DNA of 64,000 bases from Martelella sp. AD-3. GTDB lineage: Bacteria > Pseudomonadota > Alphaproteobacteria > Rhizobiales > Rhizobiaceae. A program made the position numbers and the translations under genes. The notes beneath the pieces are model-generated. The model saw nothing but the letters and a program-made list of their open reading frames with translations, had not been told where the DNA came from and did no database searches. The first letter of the stretch is position 1. Each line of letters opens with the position of its first letter. Positions 1 to 8,655 of this stretch are shown here, piece after piece. The DNA is taken from positions 1,116,001 through 1,180,000 of the forward strand of contig NZ_CP014275.1 in NCBI RefSeq assembly GCF_001578105.1. Reading direction: 5' to 3'.

Positions 1-365
1 ATCCAGTAGCCCAGCATGCACATTTGCGCGACGCCGCGGCGGATGAGGCCGATGGTGATGCCGCCGACAAGCGTGTCGGTCTCCCTGAGGAAGATGAACA
101 GCTGAATGCTGCTGCCCTCGTCGAATTCCCGGTTCAGCCTCGTTATGCGCCTGCGGAAGGCCCGCTCGGTCATTTCATCGACGTTCCAGAGGGGTTCCCA
201 TGGCTGAAGGAAAGAACGGCTGCGGATGCGCAGCTGCCGCCAGGCCTGATAGTCGGAAACACGCGGCAGGCGCAGAACATGCGTGTCCGAGCGGATGGCA
301 AACCGGCGCCGCCTCAGGGCGTCAGGCGCGGCGAAGAAGGCGAACAACTGACTGTCTCCGCTCAA
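1..365 (-). CDS. GNAT N-acetyltransferase, RimJ/RimL type (3' end outside window)
   Basis: Reading the minus strand from a TTG at 365 gives a protein with the segments RSRSFLQPWEPLW and DTLVGGITIGLIRRG, which match RimJ-like acetyltransferases that acetylate protein N-termini or small amines with acetyl-CoA. The frame is closed by a TAG just upstream of the TTG, so the start lies at this TTG or at the next TTG six codons on. About 121 residues are visible and the C-terminal half, with the acetyl-CoA loop, lies beyond position 1. It follows the M16 protease gene on the same strand after 56 bases, so co-transcription is likely. The family call is firm and the substrate is unknown. Confidence 0.75.
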   Translation of the reverse strand, partial: MSGDSQLFAFFAAPDALRRRRFAIRSDTHVLRLPRVSDYQAWRQLRIRSRSFLQPWEPLWNVDEMTERAFRRRITRLNREFDEGSSIQLFIFLRETDTLVGGITIGLIRRGVAQMCMLGYW

Positions 366-421
366 GCGGCCCGGCGCCGCCTATCAGGACGATCTTCGGT
401 TCCATCCCTGTCATCGCGCGT

Positions 422-1720
422 TCAGACGCCCGCACCGGCGGCCTTCTTCTCCTCGAACGAAAGGCCGTCGACGATGTCCTGAAGCGGCGCCAGCTGCTCG
501 ATCGGGCCGACGGCGGAAAGCGTCGGGCGGGCATTGTAGAAGGCGCGACCGGCCAGGTCGGTCAGCCTCTTCGGCGTGATGTTCTCGATTCGCATCATCA
601 TCTCCTCGTTCGGGATCGGACGGCCCCAGAGCATGACCTGACGCGCGATCTGGCCGGCGCGGGCGGCAGCGCTTTCCTGGCCCATCAGAAGCTGGGCGCG
701 GATCTGCGCCCGGGCACGCTCGATCTCCGTGGGGTCGACCCTTTCGGCGGCCTCGCGCAGTTCGTTGATGATGACGGGGACGAGTTCGGGCAACTGGTCG
801 CCGCCGGTTGCCGCATGCACGGCAAAGACGCCGGAATCCGAAAAGCCCCAGTGGAAGGCGTAGACCGAATAGCAGAGCCCGCGGATCTCGCGCACTTCCT
901 GGAAGAGCCGCGACGACATGCCGCCGCCGAGCACATTCGCGAGAATCTGCGAGCAGTAGAAATCCTGGGCATGGTAGGCCGGGCCTTCAAAGCCGAGAAT
1001 GACCTGCGCGTCGGAGAGCGTGCGCATCTCGCGCGCCTCGCCGCCCGTGTAGCTGGCGGGCTCGACGAGCGGCGGCGTGGCGGGCTTTTGCGGCAGGGCC
1101 GCGAAGCGGTCGGCGACGAGGCGCGCAAAGGCGTCGTGGTCGACCGCGCCGGTCGCCACGATATAGATCCGGTCGGTGGTGTAGTTGCGGGCAAGGTAGC
1201 GACGGATATCGTCCGGCGTGAAACCCATCACCGTTTCGGCGGTTCCCAGGATCGGTCGACCGATCATCTGGTCGCGATAGGCCGCGCCCGCAAAATTGTC
1301 GAACACCACGTCGTCCGGAATGTCGCTTGCCGCGCCGATCTCCTGCATGATGACGTTCTTCTCGCGCGCAAGCTCCTCTTCGTCGAAGGCGGAATTGGTG
1401 AGGATGTCCGCGAGGATATCGACGGCGAGCGGCAGATGGTCCTTCAGGACGCGCGCATAGTAGGAGGTCGTCTCCGTCGAAGTTGCGGCATTGACTTCGC
1501 CGCCGACATTTTCGATCTCCTCGGCGATCTGGCGCGCGGTCCTGCGCTTTGTGCCCTTGAAGGCCATGTGCTCGAGAAGGTGGGCGATGCCGTGTTCGTT
1601 CGCGAATTCGTTGCGCGAGCCGGACTTGATCCATGTCCCGATGGCCACGCTCTCGATATGGGGCATGTTCTGGGTGACGACGGTCAGCCCGGACGGCAGC
1701 CGGGTGTACTCTACTGTCAT
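422..1720 (-). CDS. M16 family zinc peptidase (processing-peptidase-like)
   Basis: The 432-residue protein is a pitrilysin/insulinase-family metallopeptidase of the mitochondrial processing peptidase beta type. The inverted zinc motif HxxEH is visible as H47-L-L-E50-H51, and the third ligand fits E127, 76 residues after H51, the family's usual spacing. The N-terminal catalytic and C-terminal inactive M16 halves are both present at normal length. There is no clear signal peptide, so it probably acts in the cytoplasm on peptides. It lies 13 bases downstream of threonine synthase on the same strand, an arrangement usual in rhizobia. The physiological substrate cannot be told from sequence. Confidence 0.92.
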   Translation of the reverse strand: MTVEYTRLPSGLTVVTQNMPHIESVAIGTWIKSGSRNEFANEHGIAHLLEHMAFKGTKRRTARQIAEEIENVGGEVNAATSTETTSYYARVLKDHLPLAVDILADILTNSAFDEEELAREKNVIMQEIGAASDIPDDVVFDNFAGAAYRDQMIGRPILGTAETVMGFTPDDIRRYLARNYTTDRIYIVATGAVDHDAFARLVADRFAALPQKPATPPLVEPASYTGGEAREMRTLSDAQVILGFEGPAYHAQDFYCSQILANVLGGGMSSRLFQEVREIRGLCYSVYAFHWGFSDSGVFAVHAATGGDQLPELVPVIINELREAAERVDPTEIERARAQIRAQLLMGQESAAARAGQIARQVMLWGRPIPNEEMMMRIENITPKRLTDLAGRAFYNARPTLSAVGPIEQLAPLQDIVDGLSFEEKKAAGAGV

Positions 1721-1733
1721 GCGATCCTGCTTC

Positions 1734-3134
1734 CTATCGTTGGCTTCCAGTGCTCAGTCCGTTGCGAACGAACGCTTCCACCGTATCGAGATCGGGGGGA
1801 AGGACACTGAAACGCTCCTCCTTGTCCATCATTCCAGCAAGCCACGCCGGAAGCGCGGGGTCAATACCGCTGGCCGATTTTACGGCCGCAGGGAATTTGG
1901 CCGGATGGGCCGTGGCGAGGACAACCATGGGGTTTGAAGCCTGGTGGGAACGGGCGACCGACATGGCGACCGCCGTGTGCGGATCGATCAGGACGCCGGT
2001 ATCCGAAAGCGTGCGGGCAATTTCGGCGGCGGCCTCCTGCTGGTCCGTGCGCCCGGCGGCAAAGACGGCGCGGATGCGTTCAAGCGCTTCCTCCTCGATA
2101 TCGAAGGCGCCGGACTGCTTGAGGCTCGCCATGGCGCGGCGGACATAGCCGGCGTCGCGTCCGCTTGCCTCGAACAGGAGGCGTTCGAAATTGGAGGAGA
2201 TCTGGATGTCCATGGAGGGCGAGGTTGTTGCCTCGACTCCGCGCATCTCGTAGCGCCCGGTCTCGAGCGTACGGGCGAGGATGTCGTTCTCGTTGGTGGC
2301 GATTACCAGCCGGCCGACGGGAAGGCCCATCTGCCGGGCGACATAGCCGGCGAAAATGTCGCCGAAATTGCCGGTGGGAACCGTGAAGTCGATCGCACGA
2401 TCCGGCGCGCCGAGCGAAATGCCGGCAGTGAAATAATAGACCACCTGCGCCATGATCCGCGCCCAGTTGATCGAGTTGACGCCGGAGAGCCTGACCTCTT
2501 TGCGGAAGCCGGGGTCGGCGAACATCGCCTTGACCAGGTTCTGGCAGTCGTCGAAATGCCCCTCGACGGCGATCGCGTGAACATTGGCGGCGCCGAGCGT
2601 GGTCATCTGCCGCTGCTGCACCGGCGAAACCTTGCCGTGCGGGAAGAGGATGAAGATGTCGGTGCGCGTGCTGGCCGCAAAGGCATCGATCGCTGCGCCG
2701 CCGGTATCGCCCGAGGTTGCGCCGACGATCGTGGCGCGCTGCCCACGTTGTTCGAGCGCGTAATCCATCAGCCGCGCCAGAAGCTGCATGGCGACGTCCT
2801 TGAAGGCGAGCGTCGAGCCGTGGAACAGTTCGAGCGTGAAGCGGTTGGCGTCGCTCTGGACGAGCGGCGTCACGGCCGGGTGGCGGAAGGTGGCATAGGC
2901 CCCCTCGATCATCGCCTCGAGGCGGTCATCGGGAATTTCGCCGCCGATGAAGGGCTTGATGATGGCAAAGGCGATGTCCTGATAGGATTTCCCCCGAAGC
3001 GCGCGGATCTCGTCGGCCGTCATTTTCGGCCATTCGCGCGACAGGTAGAGGCCGCCGTCGGTTGCAAGTCCTGCGAGAAGCGCGTCCGAGAAGCCGAGGG
3101 TGGGGGCGTCGCCCCGCGTCGAAATATAGTCCAC
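1734..3134 (-). CDS. thrC: Threonine synthase
   Basis: The protein (466 residues) converts O-phosphohomoserine to threonine with pyridoxal phosphate, the last step of threonine synthesis. It has the long-form N-terminal region beginning MDYISTRG, the PLP lysine in STLAFKDVA (K112), and the phosphate loop GATSGDTGGAAID. Length is typical for the proteobacterial type. The start is a GTG at 3134, preceded by a good purine-rich site (AAGGGGC) on the minus strand. It heads a likely operon with the M16 peptidase and the GNAT gene. Confidence 0.97.
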   Translation of the reverse strand: MDYISTRGDAPTLGFSDALLAGLATDGGLYLSREWPKMTADEIRALRGKSYQDIAFAIIKPFIGGEIPDDRLEAMIEGAYATFRHPAVTPLVQSDANRFTLELFHGSTLAFKDVAMQLLARLMDYALEQRGQRATIVGATSGDTGGAAIDAFAASTRTDIFILFPHGKVSPVQQRQMTTLGAANVHAIAVEGHFDDCQNLVKAMFADPGFRKEVRLSGVNSINWARIMAQVVYYFTAGISLGAPDRAIDFTVPTGNFGDIFAGYVARQMGLPVGRLVIATNENDILARTLETGRYEMRGVEATTSPSMDIQISSNFERLLFEASGRDAGYVRRAMASLKQSGAFDIEEEALERIRAVFAAGRTDQQEAAAEIARTLSDTGVLIDPHTAVAMSVARSHQASNPMVVLATAHPAKFPAAVKSASGIDPALPAWLAGMMDKEERFSVLPPDLDTVEAFVRNGLSTGSQR

Positions 3135-3335
3135 GCAAAGCCCCTTTATGCTTGCCAGGTTCCTGAAAATGTCTAGCTTGTGGCACGCTTTGGCCTTACC
3201 GGTTATCTCGGCAAGGCGTCTTTCATGCCTCGTGCCTGCGGGTCATGCCAGACAGTCGAATTCTTGCGTTCGCGCTGATATAGAACAAAGCCGGAGGGCT
3301 TGAAAAGCCCTTGAGAGAGGAAAGGAATACTCGCC

Positions 3336-3869
3336 GTGTCATTTCGCACCACCCGCCGCCTGGCCGCCGTCGTGGCCCTTTCCGGCCTTGCGGCCTGCTC
3401 CACGGCCACGCCCGAACCGGAGCCTCAGCCCGCCCAGCCAATCACGCCGGGCGTCAATCTGACGGCGCTTTCGCGCATCTGCCCCAAGGCGATGCTGGAT
3501 GATGACCAGGCCTTTGATCGCGTCTATTCGCCGGCCGGTTCAACGTCGGCTGAAAATCTCGTCTATCAGGTCTCGCTTGCCGAATACACGCGCACCTGCA
3601 CCGTCGCGCCGACGGGAGACCAGCTCCTGCTGCAGGTCGCCGTCGCCGGCCGCCTGATCGGCGGACCGAAGGCAAGGCCGGGCACATACAAGGTGCCCGT
3701 GCGCGTCGAGGTGGTCGACGGCGACGTGGCGCTCTACGACAAGGTCACCGTCCAGGAGGTTGAACTGCCGGCCGAGGGGCTCTCGACGCAGTTCCTGTTC
3801 AGGGCGAACGATCTGCCGGTGCCGGTGACCGCCGGGGAAAATACCCGAGTCAGGCTCGGCATCGACTGA
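3336..3869 (+). CDS. Small predicted lipoprotein of unknown function
   Basis: The 177-residue protein has a short basic N-terminus, a hydrophobic stretch and a lipobox LAAC with the acylated cysteine at C21, followed by a Pro/Glu linker. It is therefore expected to be a lipid-anchored periplasmic protein. The rest resembles a compact beta-rich domain, and I do not recognise a named family. The start is a GTG with AAAGGA about nine bases upstream. It is divergent from thrC, and the roughly 200 bases between them must hold both promoters, though I could not pick clear -35/-10 boxes. Confidence 0.75.
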   Translation: MSFRTTRRLAAVVALSGLAACSTATPEPEPQPAQPITPGVNLTALSRICPKAMLDDDQAFDRVYSPAGSTSAENLVYQVSLAEYTRTCTVAPTGDQLLLQVAVAGRLIGGPKARPGTYKVPVRVEVVDGDVALYDKVTVQEVELPAEGLSTQFLFRANDLPVPVTAGENTRVRLGID

Positions 3870-3893
3870 TTGCCTTGAGGGGTGGGGACGCCG

Positions 3894-4583
3894 TCAGACG
3901 GCGTCCGACCATTCCAGCAGCGCGGTTGCGACCGCCGGCAGGTCTTCCATGCGGTGAATGACGGTCTCGGCCCCGGCCTCTGACAGCTTGTCGGCGTGAG
4001 TCGGTCCGGTGTGCGAGGCGCCGGTAAAGCCGACGACGCGCATGCCGGCGGCCTTCGCGCCGGTGACGCCGTGAACGGAATCCTCGATCACCAGCGTGTT
4101 CCCGGGCCGCGCGCCCAACTTTTCCGCCCCATGAAGGAAGACGTCCGGCTTGGGCTTGACCCGGTCGGGCCCGAGGCTTTCGGCGGAAAAGATGTTCGGC
4201 TCGAACAGGTCGATATAGCCGACCTTGGTCAGCATCGCCTTGATGCGGTCTTCCGTCGAATTGGAACAGACGCAGCGCGGCTCGGAAAGCTGGGCCACAG
4301 CCTCGCGCACGCCCTCGATGGCCTGCAGCTCGCGCTTCAGCCGCTCGTCAAGGATGGTCTTGTGCTGCTCTATCAGGTTGGCCTGCAGCGGGATTTCGGC
4401 TTCCTTCTCCACGGTCAGCAGGATGTCGCGCCAGGTCAGGCCGGAAAAACGTTCGCCGATCTCGCCGGCGGTGATCGGGTATCCGGCCTCGCTCAACAGT
4501 CTTGATTCCACCTGGGCGGCGAGAAATTCCGAATCGACGAGAACGCCGTCGCAATCGAATATGATGAGGTCAAATCGGCTCAT
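3894..4583 (-). CDS. HAD-superfamily phosphatase
   Basis: The 229-residue protein is a haloacid dehalogenase-type phosphohydrolase. Motif I is FDCDGVLVDSE with nucleophile D10 and acid D12, a cap domain follows at about residues 20-80, motif II is the CSNST region, and motif IV is VIEDSVHGV. This layout is that of the phosphoglycolate phosphatase / beta-phosphoglucomutase-like subgroup that acts on small phosphosugars. It is convergent with the lipoprotein gene (24 bases) and lies about 80 bases after the end of the sulfolipid operon on the same strand. The substrate is not determinable from sequence. Confidence 0.88.
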   Translation of the reverse strand: MSRFDLIIFDCDGVLVDSEFLAAQVESRLLSEAGYPITAGEIGERFSGLTWRDILLTVEKEAEIPLQANLIEQHKTILDERLKRELQAIEGVREAVAQLSEPRCVCSNSTEDRIKAMLTKVGYIDLFEPNIFSAESLGPDRVKPKPDVFLHGAEKLGARPGNTLVIEDSVHGVTGAKAAGMRVVGFTGASHTGPTHADKLSEAGAETVIHRMEDLPAVATALLEWSDAV

Positions 4584-4665
4584 TGAGAAATCCTGTGGTC
4601 ATTTCGGTCTTGGGCGCGTCACAATAGCACGCCGGAGATAGGGTCTGGGAGCGGTGAGATCAAAT

Positions 4666-5583
4666 TCACGATGGCCGCAAACCGGGATGGCGGGCCAAAA
4701 ACCCCTCGATCAGGGTCTGCAGCGTGGCGGAGAAGAGCGGCATGCCGCCCGTGCGCCAGCCGAGCGCATTGAGCCGGCCGGTGGCCATGACGCTGACCTG
4801 ATCATGGTCGGCGCGCGCGGGCAGGGGATGGGGGGCGGCGAGCGCGGCCTTCAGCGGCGCCAGAATGGTGTGGTTGTCGATCACGATGTCGGAAACGTGG
4901 AGCGCCTTGCCAGAGACCTTGGGAATGTGGGCGCCGAGCACGGCGAGCACGGCGCCGGCGAGATCGCGGCCATTGATCTCGCTTCCCGCACGCGGCGTAA
5001 TCGTCCTGCCAGCCAGATAATCCGCGAACAGGCTCTCCCATTTGTTCGGATAGAGGTTTCCGTAAATTCCGGTCGCCCTGAGGCTGACGGGCACGAAACC
5101 GGGTGCGGCAAGCGCAAAAAGCGCTTTCTCCGCTTCCAGCTTGGCCTTGCCGTATAGGCTTTCCGGATTGGGCGCGAGCGTTTCTGCAAGCGGCGTGCCG
5201 GCGGGATAGCCGTCGAAAACGGCGCGGCTCGAGAGGAACACGCAGTGCTTTACGCCCGCCTTCCGCGCGGCCTCGAACAAGGCGATGGACCCATCGACAT
5301 TCAGCCCGAGAAAGCCCGCCGGATCGTCGCCCTCGCCGCCGCGATAGCGCCCCGGCAGATGGGAAAACGCGGCATGGACGAAGCCGTCGATCCCGTTGAA
5401 GAAGGCTTCGGGGACGTTCTTTTCCGCAAGGTCGAGCGGCCTGAAGCCGACGGCCGGGGAAAACAGCCGGTCGGCCGGGGGCCTGCGTCCCGCGACGGTC
5501 ACCTTGTGGCCGGCCGCAAGGCATTCCTCCACGATGTAGCGGCCGGCCAAGCCGGTGCCGCCGCTGACGAGAAGATGTTTCAT
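4666..5583 (-). CDS. sqdC: NAD(P)-binding epimerase/reductase, sulfolipid biosynthesis (SqdC)
   Basis: The 305-residue protein is an extended short-chain dehydrogenase with the glycine-rich nucleotide site SGGTGLAG near the N-terminus and an active-site YxxxK in SLYGKAKLE. I chose the ATG at 5583 rather than the upstream in-frame start at 5652 because it gives MKHLLVSGGTG and overlaps the sqdD stop in a four-base ATGA. As the third gene of sqdB-sqdD-sqdC it matches SqdC, a reductase-like protein of sulfoquinovosyl diacylglycerol synthesis in Rhodobacter and Sinorhizobium. The precise reaction of SqdC in these bacteria is not well settled. The symbol rests mostly on operon order. Confidence 0.78.
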   Translation of the reverse strand: MKHLLVSGGTGLAGRYIVEECLAAGHKVTVAGRRPPADRLFSPAVGFRPLDLAEKNVPEAFFNGIDGFVHAAFSHLPGRYRGGEGDDPAGFLGLNVDGSIALFEAARKAGVKHCVFLSSRAVFDGYPAGTPLAETLAPNPESLYGKAKLEAEKALFALAAPGFVPVSLRATGIYGNLYPNKWESLFADYLAGRTITPRAGSEINGRDLAGAVLAVLGAHIPKVSGKALHVSDIVIDNHTILAPLKAALAAPHPLPARADHDQVSVMATGRLNALGWRTGGMPLFSATLQTLIEGFLARHPGLRPS

Positions 5584-6440
5584 GCCGTTTTTTTCGGGTT
5601 CTCGAGCGATGCGATGTCGGGGATCCGGTCGCCGTCGAAATAGGCCCACCACAGTTCGATCAATGGTTTCAGTTGCTCGGCGCGGGGATGATCTTCCTCC
5701 CAGGGCTTCTCATACTGGAAGTGCAGCACGCCGATATCGGACCAGTTCCAGAGTTCCGGCATGTTGAACCAGACATATTGCAGCATGTTCATGAAAACGG
5801 GCAGGCCGTGCCAGTCGGGGAAAAAGGTCTGCAGGAAGGTCTGGTCGGTGCGCCGCCAGAAGGCGTCCGGCGCATCGAGCGCTTCAATCATCGCGTCGAA
5901 GGTCGCAAGGTCGGGCCGGGCGACGAAGACACCGGAATTCAGCCGGTGGAAGTCGGCGAGGCTCTCGTAGACATTCGGCGCTGCTGAAAATTCCGGATAG
6001 AAGAACAGCTTGTCGATGTTTTTCAGGACGATGGCATCGGCATCGATGAACACGACGGCGTGATACTCGACCAGTTGCCAGAGCCTCAGCTTGCAGAAAT
6101 TGTCGAGCGGCGTGTGGAAGTCCGGCTTGCGGCCCTTGGTGAAGGGGGCATTGCCATGCACTTCGCGCCGCGCATGGCGGGCGTTGAAGGCGTCCGAAAG
6201 GGGCAGGTGATCGACGCCGATCATCCGGCAGCCGATATCCTCGAGCTGCTTCAGGCTCTCCTCGGGCGTTCCGCCTGTATAAAGAACCACGACATCCGCC
6301 GGCGAGCCGGTCAGGAAGACCGAGCGCGCCAGCGCAAGCGCGCCCATGGCATAATCGGCATTGGTGACGAGCGTGACGTAGGCGAACGGGGCCTTGGCGT
6401 CCGCGCTGCGGCGGACGCCTTCATTTGAGGGATCGGGCAT
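5580..6440 (-). CDS. sqdD: Glycosyltransferase family 8-like protein, sulfolipid biosynthesis (SqdD)
   Basis: The 286-residue protein has the glycogenin-like GT8 fold: an N-terminal YVTLVTNADYAMGALAL strand-helix, and the metal-binding DxD in VFIDADAIVLKN. It is the expected UDP-sulfoquinovose transferase of the sqdBDC operon, acting at the membrane to make sulfoquinovosyl diacylglycerol. An in-frame TTG lies one codon upstream of the chosen ATG at 6440. The ATG is four bases past the sqdB stop, consistent with translational coupling. The family assignment is direct; the acceptor follows from context. Confidence 0.82.
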   Translation of the reverse strand: MPDPSNEGVRRSADAKAPFAYVTLVTNADYAMGALALARSVFLTGSPADVVVLYTGGTPEESLKQLEDIGCRMIGVDHLPLSDAFNARHARREVHGNAPFTKGRKPDFHTPLDNFCKLRLWQLVEYHAVVFIDADAIVLKNIDKLFFYPEFSAAPNVYESLADFHRLNSGVFVARPDLATFDAMIEALDAPDAFWRRTDQTFLQTFFPDWHGLPVFMNMLQYVWFNMPELWNWSDIGVLHFQYEKPWEEDHPRAEQLKPLIELWWAYFDGDRIPDIASLENPKKTA

Positions 6441-6444
6441 CAAT

Positions 6445-7665
6445 TCACGAAACCGATTTCAGCGACTTGCCTTCGGGATCGCGGTTGATCTTGGTGGCAA
6501 TGTCCTTGGTCCAGGCGGAAACGGCCGGAACGCGCTTGCGGTCGACGCGGTAGGCGTATTTCTTCGCAATGTCGACGATTTCCTCCAGAAGCCCTTCCTT
6601 CAGCGTCGTCGGGTTGAGGCCAAGCGAGAGGAACTTGTCGTTCCTGACGATCAGGTCGTTTTCCGGCGCTTCCTTGCGCGGATTGGGCAGCCAGGCAATC
6701 TCGGTGCCGGACATTTCGGAAATCATCTTGGCCAGATCGCGGACCCGGTGGGTTTCCGTCATCTGGTTGAAGATCTCGACGCGGGCATTCTTTTCCGGCG
6801 GGTTGTTGAGCGCAAGCTCGATGCAGCGCACCGAATCCTGAATGTGGATGAAGGCGCGTGTCTGGCCGCCGACGCCGTGGACGGTCAGCGGGTAGCCGAT
6901 CGCCGCCTGAATGAGGAAGCGGTTCAGCACCGTGCCGTAGTCGCCGTCATAGTCGAAGCGGTTGATCAACTGTGGATGGCGCTTGGTCTGCTCTGTGTGC
7001 GTGCCCCAGACGATGCCCTGATGCAGGTCGGTGATCCGGAGGCCGTCATTCTTGGCATAGAAGGCGAACAGCAGCTGATCCAGGCACTTGGTCATGTGGT
7101 AGATCGAGCCGGGGTTTGAGGGATAGAGGATTTCCTGGCTGACCTTCTCGCCCGTCGTCGCCTCGATATCGACCGGCAGATAGCCTTCCGGGATCGCCGC
7201 GCCCACAGTCGAGTAGCCGTAGACGCCCATCGTGCCGAGGTGGATGATATGGGCGTCGAGGTCGATCTCGACGAGGGCGTTCAGGAGATTGTGCGTCGCG
7301 CTCACATTGTTGTCGACCGTGTAGTTCTTGTGCCGGTCGGATTTCATCGAATAGGGAGCGGCGCGCTGTTCGGCGAAATGGATGATCGCGTCCGGCTTTT
7401 CTGCGGCGAGCCATTTCTTCAGGATCTCGTAGTCCTTGGCCAGATCGATCAGGTGGAAATGAATCCTGCGACCGGTCTCGGCGTGCCAGATGCGGGTGCG
7501 CTCCTGGATGGAGTCCATCGGCGTCAGCGACTGGACGCCGAGTTCGGTGTCGATCCAGCGCCGCGACAGGTTGTCGATGATGTGGATTTCGTGTCCGGCA
7601 TCAGACAGATGCAGCGATGTGGGCCATCCGATGAACCCGTCTCCGCCCATAACCGCAATTTTCAT
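6445..7665 (-). CDS. sqdB: UDP-sulfoquinovose synthase
   Basis: The 406-residue protein is an extended SDR with the nucleotide motif GGDGFIG at residues 8-14. Family-specific features are the early segment DNLSRRWIDTELGVQSLTP, EQRAAPYSM, the GTMGVYGYS active-site block and a YHMTK tyrosine-lysine pair. These are hallmarks of SqdB, which adds sulfite to UDP-glucose to form UDP-sulfoquinovose, the head-group donor of the sulfolipid SQDG. It is first in the sqdB-sqdD-sqdC operon. The gene is divergent from ybgC with a 195-base gap. In rhizobia SQDG partly replaces phospholipids under phosphate limitation, but I saw no clear Pho box. Confidence 0.93.
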   Translation of the reverse strand: MKIAVMGGDGFIGWPTSLHLSDAGHEIHIIDNLSRRWIDTELGVQSLTPMDSIQERTRIWHAETGRRIHFHLIDLAKDYEILKKWLAAEKPDAIIHFAEQRAAPYSMKSDRHKNYTVDNNVSATHNLLNALVEIDLDAHIIHLGTMGVYGYSTVGAAIPEGYLPVDIEATTGEKVSQEILYPSNPGSIYHMTKCLDQLLFAFYAKNDGLRITDLHQGIVWGTHTEQTKRHPQLINRFDYDGDYGTVLNRFLIQAAIGYPLTVHGVGGQTRAFIHIQDSVRCIELALNNPPEKNARVEIFNQMTETHRVRDLAKMISEMSGTEIAWLPNPRKEAPENDLIVRNDKFLSLGLNPTTLKEGLLEEIVDIAKKYAYRVDRKRVPAVSAWTKDIATKINRDPEGKSLKSVS

Positions 7666-7860
7666 GGAACCACTCCGATCCGTTTTGTCATGCAGTGAAA
7701 CTCGGTGTTAACCGAAACCAGTATGACATAAATGCAATGTTTTTTTTACGCAATCTCTTCAAATACCGCCGCAGAGACCTTTCCGATCTTGCTTTCGTCA
7801 TTGCGAAGCCGCCTTGCACTGGACTAGGACACGACGCAGAACGACGAGACGAGGTTTGAG

Positions 7861-8334
7861 ATGACCGACAAAAGCGGTGGAAATGTACCGGATTTGAGCG
7901 GCAGGCTCGAAGGCGGTGAACATCGTCTGCATCAGCGGGTCTATTATGAGGACACTGATTTTTCGGGCATCGTCTATCACGCCCGCTATCTCCATTTCCT
8001 CGAACGCGGCCGGACCGATTACCTGCGCTGCCTCGGCGTCGAACAGAGCACGCTGCATACGATCGACGAGGAGGGCCTCGCCTTTGCCGTGTACCACATG
8101 GACCTGAAATTCATCCGGCCGGCGCGCATGGACGACATTCTGGAGATCACGACCAGAACGACGAAGGCGACCGGCGCGCGCATGGTGCTTGCTCAGACCA
8201 TTTCGGCGAACGGCATAGTGTTGACGACGGCGACCGTCACCGTGGTTGTCATCAACAAGTACGGCCGCGCGCGCCGGTTGCCGGACGACCTTGCGGCGAC
8301 ACTGCTGCTCGAGGCCAGCGGCGGTCAGGCCTGA
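7861..8334 (+). CDS. ybgC: Tol-Pal-associated acyl-CoA thioesterase YbgC
   Basis: The 157-residue hotdog-fold thioesterase carries the block YYEDTDFSGIVYHARYLHF with the catalytic aspartate at D33, equivalent to D18 of the E. coli protein. It hydrolyses short or medium acyl-CoA (or acyl-ACP) in the cytoplasm. It stands at the head of the Tol-Pal genes as in most proteobacteria, although here 321 bases separate it from tolQ, so tolQ probably has its own promoter. The start is the ATG at 7861. Confidence 0.94.
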   Translation: MTDKSGGNVPDLSGRLEGGEHRLHQRVYYEDTDFSGIVYHARYLHFLERGRTDYLRCLGVEQSTLHTIDEEGLAFAVYHMDLKFIRPARMDDILEITTRTTKATGARMVLAQTISANGIVLTTATVTVVVINKYGRARRLPDDLAATLLLEASGGQA

Positions 8335-8655
8335 GCTTGCCGCATCGGGCTTGATAAAACATGAGTATTATGTGAAGGAATTCAGCCATCGCCCTGCGAC
8401 GGCGTGATCTTTGGCTGTCTCCATGGTTTTCAGGGGCTTTGGCCCTTCTGGTAACCGGGCGTTAACCATGATCATGTTTCATGCGAGCAGCGGGATTTCG
8501 GGATTTTTTGCCTAGGTTTCACCACGTTTTTATACGAGATGGAGCTAATATGCGGAAGCTTCGCAATCCCATTGCAAACCGAACACTGTCTCGCAGGCGG
8601 CTCTAACCGTACCCGCCCGGTCAACCGGGCCCATATATTCAAGGACTTACGTCAC
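8335..8655 (+). other. Intergenic region upstream of tolQ
   Basis: This 321-base stretch holds no recognised gene. It is relatively AT-rich around 8500-8540 and probably contains the tolQ promoter, though no clear hexamer pair could be fixed. It includes a possible 18-codon leader ORF (8550-8606) with a GGAG site, and a small hairpin, CCCGG/CCGGG, close to the tolQ ribosome site. Confidence 0.5.
8550..8606 (+). CDS. Possible 18-codon leader peptide ahead of tolQ
   Basis: An ATG at 8550 follows a GGAG five bases away and reads MRKLRNPIANRTLSRRRL before a TAA. It lies 49 bases upstream of the tolQ start, in a different frame. Its good ribosome site and position would suit a leader ORF, but very short Arg-rich ORFs arise readily by chance in this base composition. 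Treat as speculative. Confidence 0.2.
   Translation: MRKLRNPIANRTLSRRRL

Noticed and set aside
200..1810. 536-codon plus-strand ORF over the M16 peptidase gene
   Set aside because: The minus strand encodes a protein with the zinc motif and correct spacing; this frame is its shadow.
3263..3290. TTGCGT/TATAGA promoter upstream of the small lipoprotein gene
   Set aside because: The spacing between the two hexamers is only nine bases.
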